A stretch of DNA of 64,000 bases from Cryoendolithus antarcticus (lineage: Eukaryota > Ascomycota > Dothideomycetes > Cladosporiales > Cladosporiaceae), in assembly GCA_002077065.1 (NCBI GenBank), contig NAJO01000025.1, positions 310,001 through 374,000 on the forward strand. The letters run 5' to 3'. This document shows, in pieces, positions 1 to 9,668 of the stretch. Made by a program: the position numbers and the translations under genes. The notes under the pieces were generated by a model. The model saw only the letters and a list, made by a program, of their open reading frames with translations, did no database searches and was not told the DNA's origin. The first letter of the stretch is position 1. The number at the start of each line of letters is the position of its first letter.

Positions 1-1
1 T

Positions 2-926
2 GATGTGACTGGCATTTATGGGCAAGGACGTGAGTGTTGAATTTTCGTGATGCATGCACTTCAAGGGCACTAACTCCAAGCCAGTCTTCCACCACGACGG
101 CCCTTTCGACGCCTGCAATCCCCATCGCAACCACCACAAAGCCCGCGGTCCAGCACCCATGCAAGCCTTCCCAGCTAACAGCGCCAACATGGCTCTCGGC
201 GGCAGCGGTCCGCTGAACTCCCGCATCGACCTCGACCGCTTCCACGGCCGCGGCGAAGAAGCCTTCGAAGCCTTCACCACAACCCGCAAACCCCAGCCGG
301 CGGTCGTAGACCCCACGGCCCGCGCCGAGCCAGTCCATGGCGAGGAGACAGTCGGGCTAGGCACCAGCACTTTCCTCGAAGGCGCGCCGGCCTCTCGCCG
401 CGACTTGCAACGCCGCGACTCCGAGGACGTATCCCAGATGACTGGCGGTGCTATGGGAGGCGGACTTTCGAGGAAGAAGTCCATCGCCCAGCGCTTCCGC
501 GGGATGTCGAATACCCGCCGCACGCCTGTGGGTGACAACTACCGCTCACCTGACGCACGTTATGACTTGCAGGATGGGCAGATGAATCATTTGGGTGTGC
601 AGAGTGCCGGTGGGCCGGTCAGGGCGAAGTATACTCGGGATAACGAGATTAACCCTTTCGATAATGACTACGAGAATGCTTATGAGAAGAAGGGTGCGCA
701 GATCAAGATTGCGGAGAGTGAGAGCCGGCCTTTGGTGGCGAAGACTAGTCCGCCGCGGGTGGGAGGTGCGAGCGTGTTGACTAGGAGTGTGACCGCTGAT
801 AGTGGGGCGTTGCGGCCGGGGAGTGGGAATGGAGAGGAGGGGAAGAGTAGTGGAGGTGGAGGATTCCTGAATAGGATGAAGAGTCTGAAGGGCGGTCGTA
901 GAGCGCGACCAGACAGGGGAGATTAA
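2..926 (+). CDS. Pal1-like cell morphology protein, 3' part (5' end outside window)
   Basis: C-terminal part of a Pal1-family protein, which in yeasts and moulds acts at cortical growth sites and helps maintain polarised cell shape. The first 28 bases (2-29) encode DVTGIYGQG; a 55-nt intron (30-84: GTGAGT donor, CACTAAC branch, CCAG acceptor) follows, and the exon from 85 restores the family signature GLFHHDGPFDACNPHR across the junction. The ATG at 54 that a naive ORF call would use therefore lies inside the intron. After the signature come the usual APMQAFP and GGSGPLN blocks (about residues 25-55 of the visible part), then a disordered Ser/Arg/Gly-rich tail ending in a basic stretch before TAA at 924-926. 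The N-terminal region of the family is missing because the window begins here. Family assignment is firm; the exact role in this species is inferred. Confidence 0.88.
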
Positions 927-2013
927 GATGGCGAGAGGGTGTGGGAGGTAGCGGAAGACTTGTCCATCTCTTTTGTGGGACATAGATTGGATTACTACGG
1001 TGCTGCGAGCGGGAGTGGGTGGGGGCGTAATGGTGCGGCGTACCCAGGGTTCATCAAAAACGCAGAGATCGTATTGAATTACTTCACTGCGTCAACCACT
1101 TACCGCCTGTCAAGGTTCACACATGTACGTCCCGGTCAGATTGTCTTGCTCCGTGGAGGTTATGTCCTTGCCTAGACAGCGAGACGGCGAAACGGATTTT
1201 CCGAAGCACTGCAATGCACATTTCGGGCTATCGTGATCACATCTCTAATAGCGTAGGAGCATTCTTAAATCTGGAGAGAGCGAAGGCGGCAGTATGAATA
1301 CTGCAGATAGGGAGCGAGGTCTATGATTTCACATTGTATCCGTTGCAGCCACATCGGCGCCCTATTGTCTCCCCAACCCTCACTTCCCCTGGCCCCCGAC
1401 TTTGCTCCTTCCCTTGGCTAACTCGACGACCGCGAGATCGGAGTCCTGCCCACCATCCTCTCAACACACTGTCATTTGTCCAATCAAACTCTCTTCTCCT
1501 AAATCATCACCCTGATCAGAAACTTGCCCATCGCTGGCCCGTAAGCCACGCTCCTGCTTCACACCCCGAAGTCCGTCCTAGCCACTCCGGCTTGCCGTGC
1601 CCTTGTCCACCACCTTGCTCCACCTCATTCATGAGCTTCGCACTCCTCCAACCCATCCTCGGGCTATGGGTTCTACAGCGTAGCACAAGCCAGCTCCACG
1701 ATCGCGAATTCGTTGCTTAGCTGTGTGCTGCACTGTGGAGCTGTCATCGCGCCCTCCCCTCCCAAGCCCGCAAACGCTCCAGGCGAGCGAAAGCACTGCC
1801 ACAGCAAGATGACGTCGAGAGCGAGATCATCGACCGCAAGGTCGTAGCTCGACTCAATCTGCCTCCAGCTGTGCCAGTGCCGATGCTGGTCCCACCTTCT
1901 CAGCCCTCAATGTGTCAGCCGTACACCCTCTCCTCTCGAATTCTGCTGCAGCCCTTCTGTCGTCAACGACTCCGTTGGCCTCCACGACGTGGCGTCAAGT
2001 TCGGCTCTCAACA
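927..2013. other. Intergenic, pyrimidine-rich; no supported gene
   Basis: About 1.1 kb between Pal1 and the converging gene at 2014. From about 1330 to 1720 the plus strand is C/T-rich and carries an open frame of about 128 codons with Pro/Ser/His-rich, unconvincing composition. From about 1750 to 2020 two overlapping plus-strand frames stay open without a good start codon. I cannot tell a leader or a short species-specific gene from chance here. Confidence 0.4.
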
Positions 2014-4437
2014 TCAATGACCCTGCTTACCCAACGACCCGTGGAGTAACTTCTCGCGCTTGCGCGCCATCTCCCCACCCCTCTGCAACCAGTTGCCGTT
2101 CTCGTCTTGGCCGCGCAGAGGCACGAAAGCACGCCAAGGGCCGGTCGGAACGTGCTGAGGAAAGCCCTCGCCGTAGACGTGGTCACTCTCCTGTGGCGGC
2201 GGCGTAGGCGGAAGGCCGCGTCCATCTTGGTTGTAGCTGAGATGGGTATTGTTTGGACCAGCAGCATAGGCTGTATGCGAAGCTGTATGGTAGCCTACGT
2301 ACTGCAAGGGAGGCTGCGAGTAGTTCGCATGCATTTGATGCGAGTCATAGGTGATCTGCTGACCGGCACGGTGCGCTGACGGGAAAATATTGTTGTTGAC
2401 GGGCTCGCGGGCCCATCGCGAGTCTGTCATCTGGACACCTCGCTGTGATCCTGATCCCGCAAAGCGTCGGCGCGGTGATGGTCATGGGCGTGGCAAGCCC
2501 GGTGCTCTGCGTGTCAGAATATGCAGAAGGACTGGAAGCCTCGAGCAGTGCCTGTTCCACCTCGACTGCTTCCTTGGCCGCCTTCTTCAGCGCTCGGTTC
2601 AGCATGCCCTGCTGACCTTGACCGCGACGAAGTCTCCTATTCTTTGTGCCAGTTGGGATCTGTGGAGTCGAAGTCTCGTCAATTGAGGCATCCGGTGAGT
2701 CAACAGCCGTAGACTCGTCGTCATCGATGGGCGTGATCGATGTATTCACGTCAAATCCGTCTTGCTCCTCGTCTGCTGCGGTCTCGGAGACGTTGGCACT
2801 TGCTTGTCGCGCATAGCTGTCGTCTAGGGACGTCTCGTGCTCGGTACTCAACAGGACGTCTTCATGCTCGCGCTCGCTTGTGTCACGATGCGCTTCTTCG
2901 AGGCTGTTGTCCAGGCACTGTAGCTGAGGGAACACCTCGGTACTTCCAGTGCTGCTATTGCGAGCAGCTTTAAGTTCGTCCGAGCTTGGAGAAGGGAGAG
3001 AAGGAGTCCTCGGGGCTGGTGGAGGCTGGGACAGTGAACGTTTGCGGCTTGCGGGTGGGCTGACACTTGCTCTGGCCTTGAGCTCTTCCATGTCGTGGCG
3101 AAGCTTCGATGCTTCTGCCTTCGCCTCCTCCATTCTCGAGACAGCTGAGGTCATCACTTCTTCTGCGTTCTTCCATGCAGCAGCGTGCATCTTCTTCATC
3201 TCCTCGATCTCGTGTTTCGAGGCAGCCAGCTCCTTCTCCAACGACTCGCGTCCAAGCTGTTGGACGTCGCGTTTGAGCTTGAGATTCGCAAGCTCTTCGC
3301 GGACGAGCCTCAATGTCTCCTTCTCTTCCGCCATCTCGCTACGCAGGTGGTGTACCGTCGAATGATACTCATCACGCAGACGATAGATCTCGGTGTCTGC
3401 TGCGACTACCGTCGATTGCGCGCTCTGACGCTTCGCCTCTTCCGTCTTCAGAGCCAAGGAGAAGTCGAGCGTCAGGTTCGCGTTGTTCTCCTCTGACTTC
3501 CGCAGCTCTGACTTCAGATTGGCGATGCTATCGTCCTTCTGACGAAAGTCGGTCTCAAGACGAGCTTTCGAGTTCAGACTGACGGTCAGGTTTCCTCGAA
3601 GGGCTTCGCAAGTCCTGGTACGAGACTGCAGTTGGACCTCGTAATCTTCGGATTGCTTCGTGGAGGCGGCTTTGAGCGTGGCATAGCGTGTTGCGTCGTT
3701 GATGGACTTTGCCGAGAGTCGTAGGCACTCGCCCTGGACGTCTGACACGACCACAGAGAATTCTTCGACGCGAGCAGCTGTGTTGTTGCAAGCGTGCTTG
3801 CTGCGCGTCAAAGCAATAGAGAGAGAGAGTCGTTTTTCGCTTTGAGCACGCGAGCGGACTGCTTATATCGGCGCTGGCGCTGCAAGACCGTGTCCGCGAA
3901 GTCTTGAAAACATTGGCGCTCGTGTGCCAGCGTATCAGCCGAGGCCTGCTTCTGGCACTTGTGTTGTGCGACCATGTGGCGTGTTTCGTCCCGGGTGAAG
4001 TCGGCTATGTCGTCGATAGCCGCACTCTGGAGACTGATCAGGAGCTCATTGCTGGCAACGGGCACCACCTTCACAGCTGGCGCGACTTTCAGGGTGTCTA
4101 TGCCTGCCTTAGAGAGGGTCTCCATGCTCTTCCCGTGCTGCAGCAGGAAGAACGCGATCAACGGAGGAAGGGCCAGTAGGCACAAGCAGAGCATCTCCCA
4201 GTCGTGAAAGTAAAGCATGCCTTGCGGAATGCACAGAATGATGACCTCAGCTGCGGAGTACATGGCGAAGCGCGTCATTTGCTGCGAGGCGGACACTGGC
4301 TCCCGTTCGTCTGTTGCGGTAAAGGCGAGGACGTCGAAGAGGGAACACGTCGACAGCATGCCGAGGGTGAAGGTCCCCTGGTCGCCGTAGGTGCCAAATA
4401 CCAACAGCAGAAAGAGTGCAAGAATGGTGGACGGCAT
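2014..4437 (-). CDS. Membrane-anchored coiled-coil protein of unknown function, reading frame broken twice
   Basis: I do not recognise a named family. The ATG at 4437 opens MPSTILALFLLLVFGTYG, followed by about three more hydrophobic segments in the first 120 residues, then a long coiled coil rich in E/K/R/L/A (to about 2,950) and an acidic, Ser/Pro-rich disordered tail. The frame changes twice. The first change is at an (AG)6 tract (plus strand 3818-3829), where losing one dinucleotide would join KAKNDSLS to the next coiled-coil frame. The second lies between about 2481 and 2390, where the tail moves into the frame read as MTDSRWAREPVNNN and ends at 2014. A spliced 51-nt segment at 4455-4505 (GTAAGA..CTAAC..GCAG) probably belongs to the leader or an upstream exon. 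The alternatives are unrecognised introns, sequencing errors or real frameshifts. Its layout mirrors the divergent gene at 6914. Confidence 0.6.
3818..3829. repeat. (AG)6 dinucleotide tract inside a coding region
   Basis: Six AG units on the plus strand (CT on the coding strand) sit exactly where the coiled-coil gene changes frame. Removal of one unit would give one continuous frame across the junction. Confidence 0.85.
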
Positions 4438-6913
4438 CTTATCGGATGCGGCGTCTGCGGCATTGTTAGACAGCGTATATACTACGAGATATGAGGAGAT
4501 CTTACCGGGCTGGGGGTATATGTGCACTTTATGGCCTCGCGCGGTCGATGCGCGGTCGTCCGCTGTCTCAAGGCAGGTTGACCTTGCGATTGTTGTCGCA
4601 GAGACCAAGCGCTGGATGTCTGGTGCTTGAGACTGGAGAAGCAATGGAGAATGGGTAAGCAGTAGTGGTGGGTGGAGGTGCCAGCGCTGGAAGGAGGAAA
4701 AGCGGTAGAAGCTGGTAAGTAGTGGAAACGGGAACTTTGGTGCCTGATTTAGTGAATACATGAAGTAGAGGTCTTGGCTTGTTTACAACTTGGTGAACGT
4801 GTAGGAGAGGAAAGAGCCACTTGACCGTGAAGTTCACCCAACGGGCAACGCGTCTCGCGACAACGCGACTCTGCACTTCCGCCCAGTAAATACACGTATT
4901 CATGTTGACGTGGCAGAGGTGTCTCGCAGAGTGGGCTCTGTCGCTCACGTGCCTACCGGGGGTCTTGCACCCGCCGCGCAACGCTGCAATTCCTCGCCTG
5001 GGCGCATTGCCGATCATTACCCTCCTGCACAAACTGTGCCAGTCCTCTGCTCCAGCGGCTCTTTAGAACAACCAGATTTGAGATGCTCATCTCGCACATT
5101 CGCGGCGACCATAGCGGACTGGAAACGGACAAAGCAGAGGCCGTGTAGCTGACAAGGAATAAACGAGCTGCAATGCCTTCAGCTTGCGCTCGGCAAGCGG
5201 CAGAGTACAGACTGTACTGCGATACCTGCTGACGGACCATGTTTGACAGCTGGAATTCGTGGGTCCAGATCGCTGAGCTATTCTCCGGTGCGTCTTCTAC
5301 ATCTCGCAATGTGCTCACTACAGCTGCGGTATACTGCTAACGCAACCACCACGAGGTTCTCTGCTTCTTGCACCCGTAGTCTCTTATCTTTACGTCTCAG
5401 AGAGTAGTCTGCAAAGCTAGCCAGGCAAGTCCAGGGTAAAGCGCGGAGCCCAGTTTAGGGCGCGTGATCCTTGATATGCAAAGGTGCTGCCTTGCGCCAG
5501 ATCTGACGAACAATGGCTAGATTGGATGGTTGGACTGGGACATGCCATGATTATGGCGACAAGGTCAGAAAGATGCAAGTTCGAGAGAATCCGCGTCTGT
5601 GGAAAGTGTGAGGTCGCCATGGTGCCAAGACGTCCGACCTCACTTCATCTAATGTAACGTGTATGCTCCCCTGTCTGTCGACCATACCGCGGGTACACAG
5701 GTCCGATCTACACGCAGACCCAATTCGGTACTCTGCTTCTGCAGAAACTGCTAATCGTTGATACAACACTGCTCCAATTCAGCCCTCCGTGTCGCTTTTG
5801 TGCTCTTTCGAGTACCGCCCCTTAGCGACAAATCCCGGAGGTCACAAAGTCCACGAGTCTTACTGCCCACGCCTGAGTGAGGCTACATACATAAGCTGTC
5901 TCAATCTTGCCGGACCTGATCTGGGTGGTAATAGCAGTACTGGCTGTGTCCCACCTGCAGACACGACTCTCGATATTCATGACCTAGGCCGCCCGAGTCA
6001 CGCAAAGGTGTGGACTGCACTTATACACAATGGTAGCAAGTATGAAATCTCAGTGTCTGATTCATGGCGTTCGACACTTTGGTGGCATGATTGCATTGGC
6101 TGCTGCGTCGGCCGGGACTTAATGCTCGCCAAAGTGCACTGCGCATGTGCCATACGGTAGGAGTCTCGGTCAGGATCACTACCCTCCCCTGCGGTGCGAA
6201 ATGCATCATCGCCGACCCTTAGAATCGAACTCAGATCTGCGGACCGCTCGGTCGCGCCGCCGACGATATGTGCACAAGCAGCGGTCGCAGATATGGCGAC
6301 GTGTTGGGTCGGCCGAGCGCGTTGCTGACATGGCAGTGAACCATACTGAGGACCACAAACGATTTGAAAAGGTAAGCGCCAAGTCTCAGAGTCGAGCTGA
6401 GGACCTACGCTTCACCATGGCCAACGGCTGGGAGTTTTCAATTTTCCGAGGGGCACTGTCGAACGACAGGCAACATCAATCATATTTAATCACACCAGAA
6501 CCAGCACATATCTGAGCGTTATCATACCACTAGACCAACTCGGCAACTGTGCACGGCCTTTTGGGTTCGTTGTATATGTAGCATCTGCAAGTCAACATAG
6601 GCAAGAATGACCGACAGTTCACTTCTGGGCCAGCCAAGCCGCTAGAGACGACTCCTCCACCTGCAAACCTCTTCGAATGCTTCCTCGAACTTCCATCCAC
6701 TTCTACTCGAACACAGCAAGTTTCATACTCTTGGTCATTGAGGCCACACTCATTGTCCCATTCATATCGAGCAAGCAGTACATACAGACCGCATTGCACA
6801 CGAACAAAGCGCCTCTGCCTACAACACCTTCTCCGTAAGCAACCGCAACACCCTCCGTCGACGAGCTACCTCACTGACCAGTATATAGCCGCCCTCGTCA
6901 TACGAGGGACATC
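4438..6913. other. 2.5 kb divergent spacer between the two membrane/coiled-coil genes
   Basis: Shared 5' region of the genes starting at 4437 (minus) and 6914 (plus). It holds only short overlapping open frames with no recognisable product. The 51-nt intron-like segment at 4455-4505 suggests that the minus-strand transcript begins upstream of 4505. A tRNA-like remnant lies at 6208-6267. I see no transposon ends or long repeats. Confidence 0.5.
6208..6267 (-). pseudogene. tRNA-like relic (Ser/Leu-type A and B boxes, anticodon arm absent)
   Basis: On the minus strand a D-arm-like GACCGAGCGGTC (6242-6253) is followed after about nine bases by GAGTTCGATTC (6222-6232), a good B-box/T-loop match. 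The ends can pair as a 7-bp acceptor stem (ATCGTCG with CGGCGAT, one G-T pair). There is no room for an anticodon arm, the T stem has one mismatch, and three extra bases separate it from the acceptor stem. A deleted tRNA gene or chance are both possible. Confidence 0.25.
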
Positions 6914-9262
6914 ATGTCTGTCGTTCTCACTTCTCCGCTGGCATCGTACATGCTACCTGCATACATGCAATGGTCGACAGCTATTTGCATGGCAATTGGC
7001 ATGCTCATTCTAGCTGCCATGTCGTTCCACGTCACCGCATTGTCAGCGGTGCAACGTCATTCTTGCGCCATGAAGATGGCATACTTCGTCCTGTCCTTTG
7101 CCCTCCGTTGTCTTATCGACATTGGCTCAACTTGGCCGATAGACTGGACTGCCATCGGTATCTCTCTTCTGGCTGGCTTTGCTCTCGCTTCGTGGTTCGT
7201 TGATGCCATTATCAACGACGACCCGGGTAGCTTCAAGGTGTATGCGCATTTCGTCGTTGACAAGTGCGCATACATCTCGAGCGCATGTCATCAACTCTTG
7301 CGTTTGGTACTCGCCTTGTTCGGACTGGCCTTATCTGGGAACGTTGACTTTTACTTCGACAAATTCAACAGCCTCGATATATGCTTTGACGGTATGATCG
7401 ACCTCAAGAATGCAGCTTGTAAAGACAATGCAAGGCATTTGTTCAAGATCTCCACGCTTGAGGCTAAGCTGCTTATCGCCGAAAGCAAGCTGGGTATGGT
7501 CGAACAAGATGCAGCATCCGCAGCGCTGCAGCATGAGGCTGATATGCGCGCGATGAGCAACTGCCCCAGCCCTGCCCACGGCCAACTGCTTCATGTCCAG
7601 AGTACATACAGGATCGACGAGAGCGCCATGGCTGGTCTCAAGTTGGAGCTCGAGGACGCCCTCGCGACAGTCTCGACCAGGGATTTGGAGCTCAGCGATA
7701 TGCAATCCAAGCTCTGGGGAGTACTTACTGCGTCGTCGGCCACGGAATCGGAGTTATACGATCTGCAGGTCGGGCTGAACGAAGCACTGGCTTCGCTGTC
7801 GGTCAAGAACTCGGAGATATCCGCTGCGAATCTGGCAACCGACATAGCAAAGCAAGCAAGATACAAGGCTGAACGCAAGTTCATAGCGCTTACTGGACAG
7901 CTTGCCAAATGCAAGGTACCTGCTTCGAAGAAGGAAGAGGACCTGAGCAAGGCATGCGAGCGCTATATCCTCGAGATCAAGGATGTCAGAGACACTGCTC
8001 GCGAGTACAGCACGAAACTGGAGGTTACTCAATCAGACCTGAACGAGCAGAGCGACAACAACCGCACCCTCGAGAAAGAGGTCGCGCGTCTCCGAGGGCT
8101 CCTTGGTCTCAACAGCCTTGCCGCCGTGGGCACTACAGCCATATCGACTCCTCCGGCTGCCGTGCCAGGCACGGGTGCATCACTCGCAGGCGCTCAGGCA
8201 GTAGGAAGCACGCCTACCACGACTATGCAGAGCTTGACTGCACCGAACCCGCAAGCTGTGAACCCCAGAAGTCGTCCGCAGTACTCAAGCCTAGCTTTCG
8301 TCCCAGCATCGAACTCCGTCGTCTCCTCCGGTGCTACGAAGGCTCCTGCGACTATGCCAACAATCGTTGCGCCCAGTCCTGTGGCGCCCATGGTGTCTGC
8401 CCAGAAGCTTCCAAGGCCCAAGGTCACTGAGCCTCAGCATCTCGACCCAGAGGCTACCTCCGCGGCACCTCGCGCTTCCTCTTCTGCCGCTAATGTCGTG
8501 GGCTCTAACTCTGGTGCGTCTGCTAGGGACTCAGGTACGGATAAGTGGCAGCACTTCGCCGATAAGGCAAAGCGTACTGACACCATCTGTCCCCCAACAT
8601 TCGACGGCCCCTTCGGTCTGCCGCTCAGCAGGCCGCTCCCGCATACTATCTCTGCCGCTGCGTCAAGTACTGGCACGACTGCGCCCTTGACCTCGATCAC
8701 CGAGCAGTCACAGCCGGCGCCTAAGACCATGGCTCTTTTTGGGAGGGGTGTCCCAATGGCACTCCAAGCTGCTCTTGCCGCGGAGCAAGCAAGCACCGAT
8801 GTAGCTGCTACCTCGCCTTCTGCCGCCCAAGAAAGGCCTCGATCCACCGCAGCTCCTCTCCGCGGCGGCATGCAGACCAGCCGTTCCGCGAACCAGCCGC
8901 CCTCGAATGCTCCCACTGGACCATCACGACCGAACATCAGCAGGCCCACTCCGAGGCCGCACGCAAGCGGCAATAACAATGGCCCTGGTATGAAGCCGCA
9001 GTCAGGCAGCACCAAGTACGGCCTCAACGGAACGCCGCAGTCGAGCGCCTCCAAGACCGATCCCAATAAGACGCCAGTGTCGACTGTCAACGGCAATGAG
9101 GCTGATGAGACGCCGGAGTCGAGCGATAGTGGGAAGAAGGAGGTCAGGAGGAAGGCTCGTGGGGGACACCAGGTCAGGCAGAGGGAGGAGAACAGGCGAT
9201 TGAGAGGCCTGAAGGAGAATATGGAGAAGAACGATGGCGCACTCTTCGGATCGAAGGCCTGA
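6914..9262 (+). CDS. Membrane-anchored coiled-coil protein with disordered C-terminal half
   Basis: A single open frame of 782 codons with no recognised family. Residues about 10-140 hold four hydrophobic segments, including QWSTAICMAIGMLILAAMSF and the stretch around WTAIGISLLAGFALASW. Residues about 165-400 form a heptad-like coiled coil. The rest is Pro/Ser/Ala/Thr-rich and disordered, ending in a basic helix and NDGALFGSKA. The order of parts is the same as in the divergent gene ending at 2014, and both finish in a short basic helix, so the two may be old paralogs; this is inference from layout, not a computed alignment. The predicted protein would be held in a membrane by its N-terminus with a cytosolic rod, like an organelle tether or scaffold, but no function can be assigned. 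Downstream, degenerate copies of the last codons and stop follow (9230-9446). Confidence 0.7.
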   Translation: MSVVLTSPLASYMLPAYMQWSTAICMAIGMLILAAMSFHVTALSAVQRHSCAMKMAYFVLSFALRCLIDIGSTWPIDWTAIGISLLAGFALASWFVDAIINDDPGSFKVYAHFVVDKCAYISSACHQLLRLVLALFGLALSGNVDFYFDKFNSLDICFDGMIDLKNAACKDNARHLFKISTLEAKLLIAESKLGMVEQDAASAALQHEADMRAMSNCPSPAHGQLLHVQSTYRIDESAMAGLKLELEDALATVSTRDLELSDMQSKLWGVLTASSATESELYDLQVGLNEALASLSVKNSEISAANLATDIAKQARYKAERKFIALTGQLAKCKVPASKKEEDLSKACERYILEIKDVRDTAREYSTKLEVTQSDLNEQSDNNRTLEKEVARLRGLLGLNSLAAVGTTAISTPPAAVPGTGASLAGAQAVGSTPTTTMQSLTAPNPQAVNPRSRPQYSSLAFVPASNSVVSSGATKAPATMPTIVAPSPVAPMVSAQKLPRPKVTEPQHLDPEATSAAPRASSSAANVVGSNSGASARDSGTDKWQHFADKAKRTDTICPPTFDGPFGLPLSRPLPHTISAAASSTGTTAPLTSITEQSQPAPKTMALFGRGVPMALQAALAAEQASTDVAATSPSAAQERPRSTAAPLRGGMQTSRSANQPPSNAPTGPSRPNISRPTPRPHASGNNNGPGMKPQSGSTKYGLNGTPQSSASKTDPNKTPVSTVNGNEADETPESSDSGKKEVRRKARGGHQVRQREENRRLRGLKENMEKNDGALFGSKA

Positions 9263-9446
9263 AGAAGTGGACTGTTGGATGATAGGATGGATAACAGTGG
9301 CGTACTTTACGGATCGAGCGCTTGAGGTGTGAGATGATCGGAGAGAAGGGTATCAATGGCGCTCTCTACAGATCGAGCGCCTGAAGTGCAGGAGGGCAAT
9401 TAGACTGGGAGGATACGATGGCGCTCTCTTCGGATCGAACGCCTAG
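9230..9446 (+). repeat. Four degenerate ~60-bp tandem copies of the gene's C-terminal codons and stop
   Basis: Copy 1 is the true gene end (NDGALFGSKA, stop 9260-9262). Copies 2-4 read NSGVLYGSSA (stop 9323-9325), NGALYRSSA (stop 9382-9384) and YDGALFGSNA (stop 9444-9446). The stops are 63, 59 and 62 bases apart. Copy 2 is in frame with the gene past the first TGA; copies 3 and 4 are not. Confidence 0.85.
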
Positions 9447-9668
9447 TATTGGAGAGACGGGACCGGCAGGAAAGAAGCATGGGCCACTGGCGTCTGGGTA
9501 GGAGATGATTCGTTGGGGCATTTGGCGTTTGGGTTCAATTCATCACTGCATGGCAGCCGCAAGCGCTGCACAGTCTGCCAGACTACACTGTAAGATAGAC
9601 ATCGCTGTACACTATACTCACGTTCTCCTGCCTCCATCTCTTCGTCTCACACTCACTCCCCTCCACCC

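Noticed and set aside
54..926. Complete Pal1 gene starting at ATG 54
   Set aside because: That ATG lies in a 55-nt intron; the preceding 28 bases encode the conserved DVTGIYGQG part and the gene continues to the left of the window.
1334..1720. 128-codon ORF as a gene
   Set aside because: Pro/His/Ser-rich translation of a C/T-rich tract without domain, paralog or splice support.
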